Below are positions 52,951-62,062 of a DNA stretch of 64,000 nucleotides, piece after piece. Where the stretch lies: the NCBI GenBank assembly GCA_964536015.1, contig CAZHVS010000003.1:190467-254466 (forward strand). The letters are read 5' to 3'. A model generated the notes under the pieces. The model saw only the letters and a list, made by a program, of their open reading frames with translations. It had not been told where the DNA came from and ran no database searches. Numbering within the stretch: the first letter of the stretch is position 1; each line of letters starts with the position of its first letter. The stretch is from CAZHVS01 sp964536015 (GTDB lineage Bacteria > Bacteroidota > Ignavibacteria > Ignavibacteriales > Ignavibacteriaceae). The position numbers were made by a program, and so were the translations under genes.

Positions 52951-53961
52951 TTACATGGTCAACGCCATTATTGCCTTCGCAGTATGTAAACGATTCTCTG
53001 CCTCATCAAATACAATTGAAATATTCGGGTCATCAAGAATTTCATCAGTAACTTCATTATTTCTATCTGCAGGAAGAGCGTGCATCAGTTTAACATTTTT
53101 ATCTGCAAGTTTAATTCTTTTATCATCGCAAATCCACGATTTATACTTTGCAAGATTAGCTTTCATTTCTTTCTTACAAGCTTCTTCATTCTGCAAGTAA
53201 TAATCAACATCATAGTAACCAAATCCACCCCAGTTTTTCGGAACAACAATTTGCGCTCCTTCAAATGCGTCGTCCATATTGTTAGTAAATTTAAGACTTC
53301 CACCACCAGCTTTTGCATTTTGCTCTGCTTTCTCAACAATATTTCTACTTAACGGAAATTCTTTTGGATGAGCCACTGTAACATCAATTCCATATCTTGG
53401 AAAAAGAAGAATTTGCGTCTGCGGAACTGACAAAGGTTTGCTGTGCGTATCTGCATAAGCCCATGAGACAGTAACCTTTAACCCCTTTGTATCTTTCCCG
53501 AAGTGTTCAAAAATTGTCATTAAATCTGCAAGCCCCTGGAAGGGATGATATACATCATCTTGCAATGACATAACTGGACGTTTTGAATATTGTGCCATTT
53601 CATCAAGATATTTTTTACCGATCCCGTAGAAACAATTTCTGCAAGCAATTCCATGACCCATACGCGAAAGAATGATCGCAGTATCTTTTGCAACTTCGCC
53701 ATGTGTTATTTGCATTTTATCAGGAGTTAAATCGTGGGCGTGTCCCCCAAGCTGTGTCATTCCTGCTTCCATTGAGTTACGAGTTCTTGTTGATTGTTCA
53801 AAGAACATCATAAATAAAGTTTTGTGAGGTAAATAAAGAGTAGGTTCTTCTTTATAAAATTTTTCTTTTAATTCAAATGAAGTATTGAACACTATATCAA
53901 GTTCTTCTTTTGTCCAATCATCTTCAGTTAAAAAATGTTTGCCTTTAAGTTTATTTGTCAT
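52951..53961 (-). CDS. ygeW: YgeW-like carbamoyltransferase
   Basis: Aspartate/ornithine carbamoyltransferase fold, 336 residues. The carbamoyl-phosphate motif FFEQSTRTRNS lies at about 54-63, and HPFQGLADL lies near 139. The second domain holds WAYADTHSKPLSVPQ and YGIDVTVAHPKEF, with NAKAGGGSL. The loop LMHALPADR replaces the HCLP of ordinary ornithine enzymes. The WAY...KPLSVPQ and NAKAxGGS stretches match E. coli YgeW as I remember it, though this protein is about 60 residues shorter. The immediate neighbours, YgeY-like and YgfK-like, support the call. It might instead be an ornithine or acetylornithine enzyme. AAGGA lies before the ATG. Confidence 0.8.
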   Translation of the reverse strand: MTNKLKGKHFLTEDDWTKEELDIVFNTSFELKEKFYKEEPTLYLPHKTLFMMFFEQSTRTRNSMEAGMTQLGGHAHDLTPDKMQITHGEVAKDTAIILSRMGHGIACRNCFYGIGKKYLDEMAQYSKRPVMSLQDDVYHPFQGLADLMTIFEHFGKDTKGLKVTVSWAYADTHSKPLSVPQTQILLFPRYGIDVTVAHPKEFPLSRNIVEKAEQNAKAGGGSLKFTNNMDDAFEGAQIVVPKNWGGFGYYDVDYYLQNEEACKKEMKANLAKYKSWICDDKRIKLADKNVKLMHALPADRNNEVTDEILDDPNISIVFDEAENRLHTAKAIMALTM

Positions 53962-54028
53962 TTTAATTTTCCTTATGATTAATATTCATCTTCAAACTTT
54001 TTATTCCTGTTTATCTTTCCTTTATACT

Positions 54029-55222
54029 TTAATAATTGCAATAGTCTATTACATACATCGCATAAAATGCACTTGCTTTGACAAGGTGTTCAATAGGTGT
54101 TTTCTCATCAGGAGCATGAGCCATAACTTCATTTCCCGGTCCAAATCCAATTACAGGTATTCCATAAATTCCATTTATTACAACTCCATTGGTTGAGAAA
54201 GTCCATTTATCTACTTCAGGTTTCCTTCCAAAAAGTTTTTCATAAACTTTAATTCCTTTGGTTATTACAGGATGACTCTCTTCTATTTTCCAAGTAGGAT
54301 AATATTTTTTCATTCCGTACTCAAGTCCAGTAAATGCTTTCTCTTTATAATCGAGTACTTCAACTTTACCATTATCTTTCTTAACAATTTCTTCAATCTG
54401 ATTTACTGCAAGTTGTATATCTTCTCCCCAAGTTAATCTTCTATCAAGATGAAGCCTTGCATAATCAGCAACTGCACAAAGAGAAGGACTTCCTGATTTA
54501 AATTCTGAAACAGTTACTGAACCCTTTCCTAAAAAATCATCAACAAGTAATTTATCATTTAATTTTTCAATTTCCAGTGCAGCGCGGGAAGCCATATAAA
54601 TAGCATTCTTTCCTCTTTCCGGTGCGGAACCATGACAGGAAATTCCATTGAAAGAAACGACTATTTCCATTCTTCCTCTTTGTCCACGATAGATATTCAT
54701 ATTTGTCGGTTCGGTGACAATAACAACATCAGGTTTAATTTTATCTTCTTCAATAATGTATTTCCAGCAAAGTCCGTCGCAGTCTTCTTCCATTACTGTT
54801 CCTGTTACAAACACAGTGACGTCGGCAGGTAAACCAATTTCTTTCAAAATTTTTACAGCGGTAATTGCTGAAGCTATTCCGCCTTTTTGATCTGCACTGC
54901 CTCTGCCAAGCACAAAACCATCTTTTATTTCACCACAAAGAGGATCGAAAGTCCAGTTGTTAATATTTCCAAAATCAACAGTATCTATGTGTCCATCAAT
55001 AACAATTATCTTTTTGCCCGTTCCTAAGCGTCCTATAACATTTCCAAGACCATCAATATTAACTTCATCAAATCCAGCTTCTAACATCTGGTTTTTTATT
55101 AATTCAATAACTTCTTTTTCCTGAGTGCTTAAAGATTTTTTCTTTACCATTTCTGAAAGATTTTTTGCTGTCAGGTTTTCGTACTGCGTTGCTTTTTCGA
55201 AGATTAGTTTTTCAATACTCAT
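54029..55222 (-). CDS. ygeY: YgeY-family M20 metallohydrolase
   Basis: A 397-residue dinuclear-metal amidohydrolase of the M20/ArgE type. Metal ligands are visible: His in VIDGHIDTV, the bridging Asp in GRGSADQKGG, the catalytic and ligand glutamates in GTVMEEDCDG, Asp in LHLDRRLTWGED, and the C-terminal His in EVMAHAPDE. The dimerisation domain contains ISCHGSAPERGKNA. Sequence and context match the selenium/purine-linked YgeY group, expected to cleave an N-acyl or carbamoyl amino acid. It heads the ygeY-ygeW-PLP-mocA-xdhC series. AAGGA lies seven bases before the ATG. Confidence 0.87.
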   Translation of the reverse strand: MSIEKLIFEKATQYENLTAKNLSEMVKKKSLSTQEKEVIELIKNQMLEAGFDEVNIDGLGNVIGRLGTGKKIIVIDGHIDTVDFGNINNWTFDPLCGEIKDGFVLGRGSADQKGGIASAITAVKILKEIGLPADVTVFVTGTVMEEDCDGLCWKYIIEEDKIKPDVVIVTEPTNMNIYRGQRGRMEIVVSFNGISCHGSAPERGKNAIYMASRAALEIEKLNDKLLVDDFLGKGSVTVSEFKSGSPSLCAVADYARLHLDRRLTWGEDIQLAVNQIEEIVKKDNGKVEVLDYKEKAFTGLEYGMKKYYPTWKIEESHPVITKGIKVYEKLFGRKPEVDKWTFSTNGVVINGIYGIPVIGFGPGNEVMAHAPDEKTPIEHLVKASAFYAMYVIDYCNY

Positions 55223-55247
55223 AATTTTTCCTTTTTAATTTCTGCTG

Positions 55248-55323
55248 CAAAATTACAGATAAATAGTTTAAAGTGTAATTCAAAACAAAAAGATAAACCA
55301 TAGTTAAGAAATATTTATTTTTG
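55248..55323. promoter_or_regulatory. Divergent promoter region between ygeY and the ygfK-like gene
   Basis: The 135-base gap between the two divergent genes holds TAATTTTG on the minus strand (55255-55248) facing ygeY, and TATTTTTG on the plus strand (55316-55323) facing ygfK. Both match the TAnnTTTG element. Neither has a well-spaced TTTG upstream element, so each may need an activator. The two elements are about 60 bases apart, so shared control is plausible. Confidence 0.4.
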
Positions 55324-55357
55324 CACGTTAATAAAAAAAGAATTTGAAAGAATACAT

Positions 55358-58300
55358 ATGTCAGATATAATGCACCCAATTGAATTAGAAAATATTCTTA
55401 ACTGGATTTTTAATGAATATAAAAATCATAAAACCATTTTTGGAATTCCAGAAAGCAGTTTTTTCAGGAAAAATGAAAATTCAAGTCATAATATTTTTAA
55501 TGAAAAAATTGAAACACCGATTGGACCTGCTGCTGGACCTCATACTCAATTAACACAGAATATTATTTCTGCATATTTAAGCGGAGGAAGATTTTTTGAA
55601 CTTAAAACAGTTCAGATTCTTGATGAATTAAAAATTGATAAACCCTGTATAGACGCCCGTGATGAAGGTTATAATGTGGAATGGTCGCAGGAATTAAAAC
55701 TTGAACAATCTTACAGAGAATATGTAAAAGCGTGGCTGTTGATTCACTTATTAAAAAATATTTTTAACCTGTCAGATTCAACAAATAGAAATTTTGTTTT
55801 TAATATGAGTGTGGGTTACAATCTTGAAGGAATTAAAACTGAAAGAATGGATAATTTTATTGAGAGCATTAAGGACAGTTCAAAAAATATTTTCTTTACT
55901 GAATGTATCTATACCATAAAGAATTTTATTAAAAACAATTCTTCATTCATTACAGGCAAAAATCTTGATATAGAATCAATCTCATCAAAGATTTCAAATT
56001 CTGTGACTCTTTCTACTATGCACGGCTGTCCACCTGATGAGATTGAGGCAATTGCAAAATATCTTATCAAAGAAAAAGGATTACATACTTTTATCAAAAT
56101 GAATCCTACTTTACTTGGATTTAATTTCGTAAAAGATAACCTTCATAAACTTGGATATAAATATATTGAACTTGATCCTGCATCATTCGACCACGATATG
56201 CAATATAATGATGCAATACCTATGTTGAAAAGAATGAAAACTTTTGCCAATGAACATCAACTTGAATTCGGAGTAAAGTTATCGAACACACTTGGAGTAA
56301 AAAATAATGCGAATGTTTTAGCAGGTTCAGATATGTATATGTCGGGAAGAGCTTTATTTCCATTGACAATCTCACTCGCTGATAAATTAGCAAATGAGTT
56401 TGAAGGTGATTTGAAAATCTCATACTCAGGAGGAGCTTCTGTTCATAATGTTGAGCAGCTGTTCGATTGCGGAATTTATCCAATCACTTTTGCTACTGAC
56501 TTACTTAAACCAGGTGGTTATAGAAGATTGAAACAAATGGCCGAATTAATAGAAAAGAAATCTTGTACAATGTCTCAAACATCATTATTGGATATTAAAA
56601 AATTAGATGAATTAATCACTTATTCTTTAACAGACAAACTCTACAAAAAAGAAAAAAGAGAAATACACTCAATAAAAAATTCTGAAAAACTCAAGCCATT
56701 CGATTGTTTTATTTCTCCTTGCAGTGCGGCGTGCCCTATTCATCAGGATGTGTCTGAATATATTTATCTTGTTGAGCAAGAGAAATATGCGGAAGCGTTA
56801 GAAGTTATTTATTCTAAAAATCCATTACCAAATATTACAGGTTATATCTGCGATCACCAGTGTCAGTATCATTGTACACGCTGGGACTACGACGAACCAG
56901 TACAAATAAGAGAAATGAAAAAAATTGCTGCTAAAGAAGGAAGGACAGAATATTTTAAAAAATGGATTAAACCATCTTTATTGAATAAAATAAAGGTCGC
57001 TGTAATAGGAGCCGGACCATCGGGCCTTTCGGCAAGTTACTTTTTAGCAAAAGCAGGTTTTGATGTTACTGTTTTTGAGAAAGAAAAAAATGCTGGCGGT
57101 GTTGTTCAAAATGTTATTCCCAGTTTTAGACTACCTCAATCTGCAATTGATAAAGATATTGAATTTATAAAAATGCATAATGTTAAATTCAATTTTGGAA
57201 TGAATGAGAAATTATTAATTGAGGACTTAAAGAAAAACGGGTTTGAGTATATATTTATAGGTATAGGAGCAGGTAAATCAAATCATATTGATTTACGAAG
57301 TAATAATGAGAATCTGCTTGATGCAATCGAGTTTCTGCGAAAATATCGTAATGATGAGAAAATAGTTTTGGGGAAAAATGTTGCTGTAATTGGCGGCGGT
57401 AATTCAGCAATGGATGCAGCCAGAGCTGCAAAACGAATTCAAGGAGTTGAAAATGTATTCATCATTTACAGAAGAACAAAAGAATTTATGCCTGCTGATA
57501 AAGAAGAATTGAATGCTGCATTAAAAGATGGAGTAATATTTAAAGAACTTGTTCTTCCTGTAGAATTTTCTAATGATAATCTGAAGTGCCAGAAAATGAT
57601 TTTGGGCGAATTTGGAAATGATGGAAGAAGGAAAGTTCTTCCTTTGGTTAATGAATTCGAAAAATTCGAAATTAATTCTGTCATCTCAGCTATTGGTGAA
57701 CAAGTTGATGTTGAATTTCTTCAAGATAATAATTTTGCTTTGAATGATAAGGGACAAATTATTGTTGATAATAAAACCAATGAAACATCAATTCATAATG
57801 TATTTATTGGCGGCGATGCTTTGAGAGGTCCTTCAACGGTTGTAGAATCAATTGCGGATGGAAAAAAAGCCGCTGAAGCAATAATACGACGCTCACATAT
57901 ACATAACGATTTACAAATTAATGACATCTTCAATTTTATCGATAACCAAAAAAGAATCAGTGAAATCGAGACCAAAAAAGCTTTATTGAAAAACACAGAT
58001 GCAAATCATATAATTGAAGCAAGCAGATGTCTTGGCTGTAATTTACTTTGCAGCAAATGTGTTGATGTTTGTCCAAACAGAGCAAATGTTGCAGTTGCAG
58101 CCAAAACATTTAAGAACGCATTTCAAATTATTCACATAGATTCGATATGCAATGAATGCGGCAACTGCGCTACTTTCTGTCCTTATGATGGCTTACCTTA
58201 TAAAGACAAGCCTACGTTGTTTAGAAATTTGGATGCTATGATTGATAGCGCTAACGATGGTTTTTGTTTTATAGATAAAGATAAAATTAAAATAAGAGTT

Positions 58301-58417
58301 AAAGAAACTCTATTAGATATAAATATCAACGATGACAAAATAAATCCTGAGCTTAAATTATATATAGAGCTTGCGAAAACTATATCAGCAAATTATGAAT
58401 ATTTAATACAGTTATAA
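55358..58417 (+). CDS. ygfK: YgfK-like flavin/iron-sulfur oxidoreductase (putative selenate-reductase subunit family)
   Basis: A 1019-residue enzyme and the only plus-strand gene in the window. Residues 1-430 resemble the dihydroorotate/dihydropyrimidine-dehydrogenase barrel of YgfK (TPIGPAAGPHTQLTQNI, TMHGCPPDEIEAIAKY). Then comes a GltD-type helical domain whose cysteines (CSAACP near 453, CDHQCQYHC near 495) bind Fe-S clusters. FAD binding (IGAGPSGLSASYFLAKAGF near 551) and NAD(P)H binding (IGGGNSAMDAARAAKR near 678) follow. Two C-terminal ferredoxin motifs end the protein (CNLLCSKCVDVCP near 893, CNECGNCATFCPYDG near 930). It probably moves electrons between NAD(P)H and a substrate of the adjacent pathway. 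Despite the family name, a role in selenate reduction is not shown here. Confidence 0.88.
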   Translation: MSDIMHPIELENILNWIFNEYKNHKTIFGIPESSFFRKNENSSHNIFNEKIETPIGPAAGPHTQLTQNIISAYLSGGRFFELKTVQILDELKIDKPCIDARDEGYNVEWSQELKLEQSYREYVKAWLLIHLLKNIFNLSDSTNRNFVFNMSVGYNLEGIKTERMDNFIESIKDSSKNIFFTECIYTIKNFIKNNSSFITGKNLDIESISSKISNSVTLSTMHGCPPDEIEAIAKYLIKEKGLHTFIKMNPTLLGFNFVKDNLHKLGYKYIELDPASFDHDMQYNDAIPMLKRMKTFANEHQLEFGVKLSNTLGVKNNANVLAGSDMYMSGRALFPLTISLADKLANEFEGDLKISYSGGASVHNVEQLFDCGIYPITFATDLLKPGGYRRLKQMAELIEKKSCTMSQTSLLDIKKLDELITYSLTDKLYKKEKREIHSIKNSEKLKPFDCFISPCSAACPIHQDVSEYIYLVEQEKYAEALEVIYSKNPLPNITGYICDHQCQYHCTRWDYDEPVQIREMKKIAAKEGRTEYFKKWIKPSLLNKIKVAVIGAGPSGLSASYFLAKAGFDVTVFEKEKNAGGVVQNVIPSFRLPQSAIDKDIEFIKMHNVKFNFGMNEKLLIEDLKKNGFEYIFIGIGAGKSNHIDLRSNNENLLDAIEFLRKYRNDEKIVLGKNVAVIGGGNSAMDAARAAKRIQGVENVFIIYRRTKEFMPADKEELNAALKDGVIFKELVLPVEFSNDNLKCQKMILGEFGNDGRRKVLPLVNEFEKFEINSVISAIGEQVDVEFLQDNNFALNDKGQIIVDNKTNETSIHNVFIGGDALRGPSTVVESIADGKKAAEAIIRRSHIHNDLQINDIFNFIDNQKRISEIETKKALLKNTDANHIIEASRCLGCNLLCSKCVDVCPNRANVAVAAKTFKNAFQIIHIDSICNECGNCATFCPYDGLPYKDKPTLFRNLDAMIDSANDGFCFIDKDKIKIRVKETLLDININDDKINPELKLYIELAKTISANYEYLIQL

Positions 58418-58464
58418 TTTTGAAAATTGTTTGATAAAATTCGAAAGTACAGATAATTTCTTCT

Positions 58465-60864
58465 TTATTTTACTTTCACAACAACCACTGTTATGTCATC
58501 TGCAATTGGATAATCCCCAGACCAGATTTTACTTTCGTGGCATAAATGATTTACAATTTCATTTGCTGACTTATTTGCACATTTAATAAGACTATTTTTA
58601 ATGTTTTCTATTCCGTAGATTTCTCTCTGATGGTTAAATCTTTCCATCAATCCATCACTTATTAGAACAAAAATATCACCAGTTGATACAGAAACGTTGA
58701 TTTTTGAATAAGGAAAATTATTAAATGCACCAAGCGGCATAGCTTTCAATAGAAATGATTCAACTTCCTTATCTTTTTTTCTGTAAATAAGTAAAGGTGG
58801 CATACCGGCTGAACTGAATTCGATTTCGTTTCTTGATATTTTAAGAAGAGCCAGTCCCATCGTGAGCATATTCAAATTCATCTTTTTTATTGCAGCATTA
58901 GCTTTAATTAAAATTTCGTCAAGTTTAGTTTTGTGTGAAAGAACATTTAATATTCCTTTAATTACTATCACCATATTCCCCGCTTTCAAACCGTGTCCGG
59001 TAGCATCTCCTATTGCAATAGTTAAATCATTGTTTTCAGAAAGAAAAAAATCATAATAATCACCGCCAACTTCAGTTGCAGTAGCCATAAAGCACGCAAT
59101 ATCAAGATTGTCAATTAATGGCAGCTCTTTAGGAAGTAACGATAGCTGTAGTTCTCTTGCCGATTCCAGTTCTTTCGTTTTCCTTTCATGTTCAACTTCA
59201 ATAATTTTTTTCTCAATTTCCATTTTTGAAGCAAGACGTTCTTGCTCTATAGTTTTTTCTGATAACTGTTTTACGTTTTCTAATTGGGCTTCAAGATCTT
59301 TGCTGACTCTTGAAAAATCATATGCAATAAAAACAGACATAGATATTGCAAGACTTAACATTCCGAATAGGACAACAAGATTTATTCCATAAAAAATTGG
59401 AATGTATCCATAATCTAAAAGTATTTGCCAAATAATTGAAACTCCAAGCAGACTAAAACCCGAAGAAATAATCCAGTAACCTTTTTGATTTTTCACATCC
59501 CTGTACTTAAAAGAAATACTAACATCTATCATTATTAAAATCACATAGACATAAGTTAAGTAACCAATAAAATTATTTTTTACATCATAGTACGTTAAAG
59601 CACCTAACAGAAGACTAAGAAATGTATATAACCTGGCTCGCTTTGGAAATTTTTTATAGTTTAATGCATAAGCTGTAAACAGACCAAATAAAACTGCGAC
59701 ATAAGTTAGAAGACCATTTATTTGATAATAAAGAATAATAGTTGATGGATTTATCTCAATATATTTTTGAAAATTAAAATATGTTATTCCAGCAAATCCT
59801 AACAGACAGATAGCATAGTAAAGATTTTGTTTATGTTTCCTGTAGAAGAAGAATAAAAATATATGCAGTAAAAAAAGTATCATTGGAACAGAAGTAAAAA
59901 CCATTTGTTGAATTGATTTTATCCTGATCGTTTGATATACTTCCCTTAAAACAGAGTTTATATTTTTTATTTGAATGGTAAATCCAGGAGAAAATCCTGC
60001 TGATCTTTGATGATCAACATCATAATTGGCATATCTAATCGCAAGCACATGCTTATTTTGTGGATCAATTCGCAATGTTTTCCATAACCTGTTTTGAGAG
60101 TTAACCGTAGTTTCAGCTGAATTACCAATTTTGCCAATTCTAAACAAAAATCTTCCATTATAAAAAATTTCTGAAGCTCCAAATTGTCCTATCAATATTC
60201 CAATTGACTGATTCCACATAGCAGAATCAGTTGTAAAATGAATTCTATACCAACCGATGTTCATATCTTTTGAATTTAATGGAATATGCTGCATTATAAA
60301 AGTCTCTGCCGATTTCCAAGCACTATCGTTATAGTCAGTATTTTTATAGTTTAAATCATCACCAGCTTTATAGAGCCATCCTGAATATATAATTAATTCT
60401 GAATTCTCATTAAGAAATTTTTGCCAAGTAAGATGATTTATTCCGTTTAGTTTATAATTTTTCCAATCATAAGCTATTATGTTTATTGTAGTATCCTGTT
60501 CAACTCTTAACTTAAAATTTTCATATTTGATTTTATTTTTATCAAGAGCTTCATATTCCCATAAACCTCCGTTAACCTTGAATTCAATTTTCTCTGATTC
60601 TTCGAATAAAATCGTTTTACTCCAGATTGAATCAGAAATTTTTTCCATTTTAATTGCATTGGGTTTCCACTCACCTAATTTTTCAATATTTCCTGTAAGG
60701 TAAACAGTGTCCATCTTAATGACTGATTTATCAATAACATTGAAAGTGACAAAATGTTGTTTCTCTTTCCCACTTAAGCAGGAAATATTTATAACAGAAA
60801 TTATTATAAAAAATACCCATAAAAGTATTAGATAGTATTTTTCTAAAATCAATTTATATTTCAT
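58465..60864 (-). CDS. Membrane SpoIIE/PP2C phosphatase with sugar-binding-like sensor region
   Basis: A 799-residue sensor phosphatase. A membrane start (hydrophobic 11-28, Cys29 as a poor lipobox) is followed at about 38-125 by a starch-binding-like beta domain (VYLTGNIEKLGEWKPNA, IEFKVNGGLWEYEAL). A jelly-roll-like region follows (GWYRIHFTTDSAMWNQS). Seven transmembrane helices of the 7TMR-DISM type fill about 315-530, and a coiled coil (LEAQLENVKQLSEKTIEQERL) follows. The C-terminal SpoIIE domain has QLSLLPKELP, GGDYYDFF, AIGDATGHG and FVLISDGLMERF. Such enzymes dephosphorylate anti-anti-sigma factors. No partner switch genes are in this window. It lies 12 bases downstream of the methyltransferase gene's upstream neighbour end and is transcribed after no visible terminator. 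Confidence 0.88.
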   Translation of the reverse strand: MKYKLILEKYYLILLWVFFIIISVINISCLSGKEKQHFVTFNVIDKSVIKMDTVYLTGNIEKLGEWKPNAIKMEKISDSIWSKTILFEESEKIEFKVNGGLWEYEALDKNKIKYENFKLRVEQDTTINIIAYDWKNYKLNGINHLTWQKFLNENSELIIYSGWLYKAGDDLNYKNTDYNDSAWKSAETFIMQHIPLNSKDMNIGWYRIHFTTDSAMWNQSIGILIGQFGASEIFYNGRFLFRIGKIGNSAETTVNSQNRLWKTLRIDPQNKHVLAIRYANYDVDHQRSAGFSPGFTIQIKNINSVLREVYQTIRIKSIQQMVFTSVPMILFLLHIFLFFFYRKHKQNLYYAICLLGFAGITYFNFQKYIEINPSTIILYYQINGLLTYVAVLFGLFTAYALNYKKFPKRARLYTFLSLLLGALTYYDVKNNFIGYLTYVYVILIMIDVSISFKYRDVKNQKGYWIISSGFSLLGVSIIWQILLDYGYIPIFYGINLVVLFGMLSLAISMSVFIAYDFSRVSKDLEAQLENVKQLSEKTIEQERLASKMEIEKKIIEVEHERKTKELESARELQLSLLPKELPLIDNLDIACFMATATEVGGDYYDFFLSENNDLTIAIGDATGHGLKAGNMVIVIKGILNVLSHKTKLDEILIKANAAIKKMNLNMLTMGLALLKISRNEIEFSSAGMPPLLIYRKKDKEVESFLLKAMPLGAFNNFPYSKINVSVSTGDIFVLISDGLMERFNHQREIYGIENIKNSLIKCANKSANEIVNHLCHESKIWSGDYPIADDITVVVVKVK

Positions 60865-60876
60865 TTTTTTTCGAGG

Positions 60877-61836
60877 TTATTGTTTTTGTTTTTTATCACT
60901 CAGTTGTTCTTTAAAGGTATTACGCTCCCAGAATACACCTTTGGCATAACCTTGAATTGATTTATCATTATCAGCAAGGAATAATCTTTTTTGTGCAAGA
61001 CAGGCATAAGTTAAATCCAATTCAACTCCAAGAAACTTTCTGTTTAGTTTTTTTGCAACCACAGAAGTTGTTCCTGAACCCAAAAACGGATCAAAGATAA
61101 AATCGCCTTCATTGCTTGAGGCAAGAATAATTTTTGCTAATAGCTTTTCGGGTTTCTGTGTTGGATGATCTGTATTTTCAGGCATAGACCAGAATGGAAT
61201 TGTTATATCAGTCCATATATTAGATGGATGCGTTAATCTGTAATTCCCTTTTTCTGTCTCTTCCCAGTCTTTTGGTTTACCATTAACTTTGTAAGGAGCG
61301 ATGACTTTCTTTTTTAATTTTACGGCATCTAAATTAAAAGTATATTTTTCTCCAACAGTAAAGAACCAGATATCTTCTGTATTGTTTTTCCAATTACTTT
61401 TTGAACCTCTTCCTTTATCACGTTCCCAAACTATCCGGTTACGAAGAATAAAATATTTTTCTCCCGCCTGTTGTATTGCATTCGAAGATTTGAAATCTCC
61501 GCAAATATAAATTGATGCGGTTGGTTTTAATAATCGTACTATTTTTGATAACCATGAATCAATCCAGGCTATGTACTCTTTGACTGACATAGATTTAAAT
61601 TTATTTGAATTAAACATCTTATTCAAATTGTACGGCGGATCAATAAACAATAAATCAATGAATGAATCAGGAAGAAGTGGAAGAACTGAAAATAAATCCT
61701 GATGTATGGTTTTATTAATTAATCCAATTTCGGAAGTTTTATTTTTTAAGACTAATAATTCTTTTGAATACTTTTTCTTTTCAGATTCTGAGAGAGTTAT
61801 AGTTTTATTTAAAGTTGCTCTTTTTTTTTTGGTCAT
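60877..61836 (-). CDS. Orphan DNA methyltransferase (beta-class N6A/N4C)
   Basis: Amino-methyltransferase of 319 residues. The catalytic motif IV DPPY lies at 66-69 (LLFIDPPYNLN). The AdoMet-binding motif I FDPFLGSGTTSVVAKKL lies near the C-terminus, an order that marks the beta class. HPTQKPEKLL precedes motif I as in related enzymes. No restriction endonuclease gene is adjacent, since the SpoIIE phosphatase starts 12 bases downstream. It may be a housekeeping or epigenetic methylase, or the remains of a restriction system. The recognition site cannot be read from the sequence. A Lys-rich N-terminus of about 35 residues precedes the core. Confidence 0.88.
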   Translation of the reverse strand: MTKKKRATLNKTITLSESEKKKYSKELLVLKNKTSEIGLINKTIHQDLFSVLPLLPDSFIDLLFIDPPYNLNKMFNSNKFKSMSVKEYIAWIDSWLSKIVRLLKPTASIYICGDFKSSNAIQQAGEKYFILRNRIVWERDKGRGSKSNWKNNTEDIWFFTVGEKYTFNLDAVKLKKKVIAPYKVNGKPKDWEETEKGNYRLTHPSNIWTDITIPFWSMPENTDHPTQKPEKLLAKIILASSNEGDFIFDPFLGSGTTSVVAKKLNRKFLGVELDLTYACLAQKRLFLADNDKSIQGYAKGVFWERNTFKEQLSDKKQKQ

Positions 61837-61940
61837 TTTCTATTTTTTTATTTCTTGAATAGAAAAATACAAAACTGCCAAGAACAATTCAGATTCTTTC
61901 TTAATCAGGGAGAATTAATTAGACAGTACTTCAAAATATT

Positions 61941-62039
61941 TTATTTAATCAGAACCATTTTTCTCATCTTCGTATAACTTCCAGCACTTAGCAGGTAAAA
62001 GTAAATGCCATTACTTAAATTATAATTCCCTGCATTGAA
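61941..62039 (-). pseudogene. Remnant of a T9SS C-terminal sorting domain
   Basis: Minus-strand translation gives FNAGNYNLSNGIYFYLLSAG, then SYTKMRKMVLIK and a TAA stop. This is the last third of a type A T9SS sorting domain like those at the ends of the three intact genes. A stop codon lies just upstream in the same frame and no start is available, so it is a decayed fragment. The rest of the gene is gone or has been replaced by the lipoprotein frame next to it. Confidence 0.7.
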
Positions 62040-62062
62040 TTATATTTTAATATTTTAGCAGT

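Noticed and set aside
52951..53961. Ordinary ornithine carbamoyltransferase of arginine synthesis
   Set aside because: The HCLP loop is HALPADR, the KPLSVPQ and NAKAGGGS stretches resemble YgeW, and no arginine synthesis genes are adjacent. Some doubt remains.
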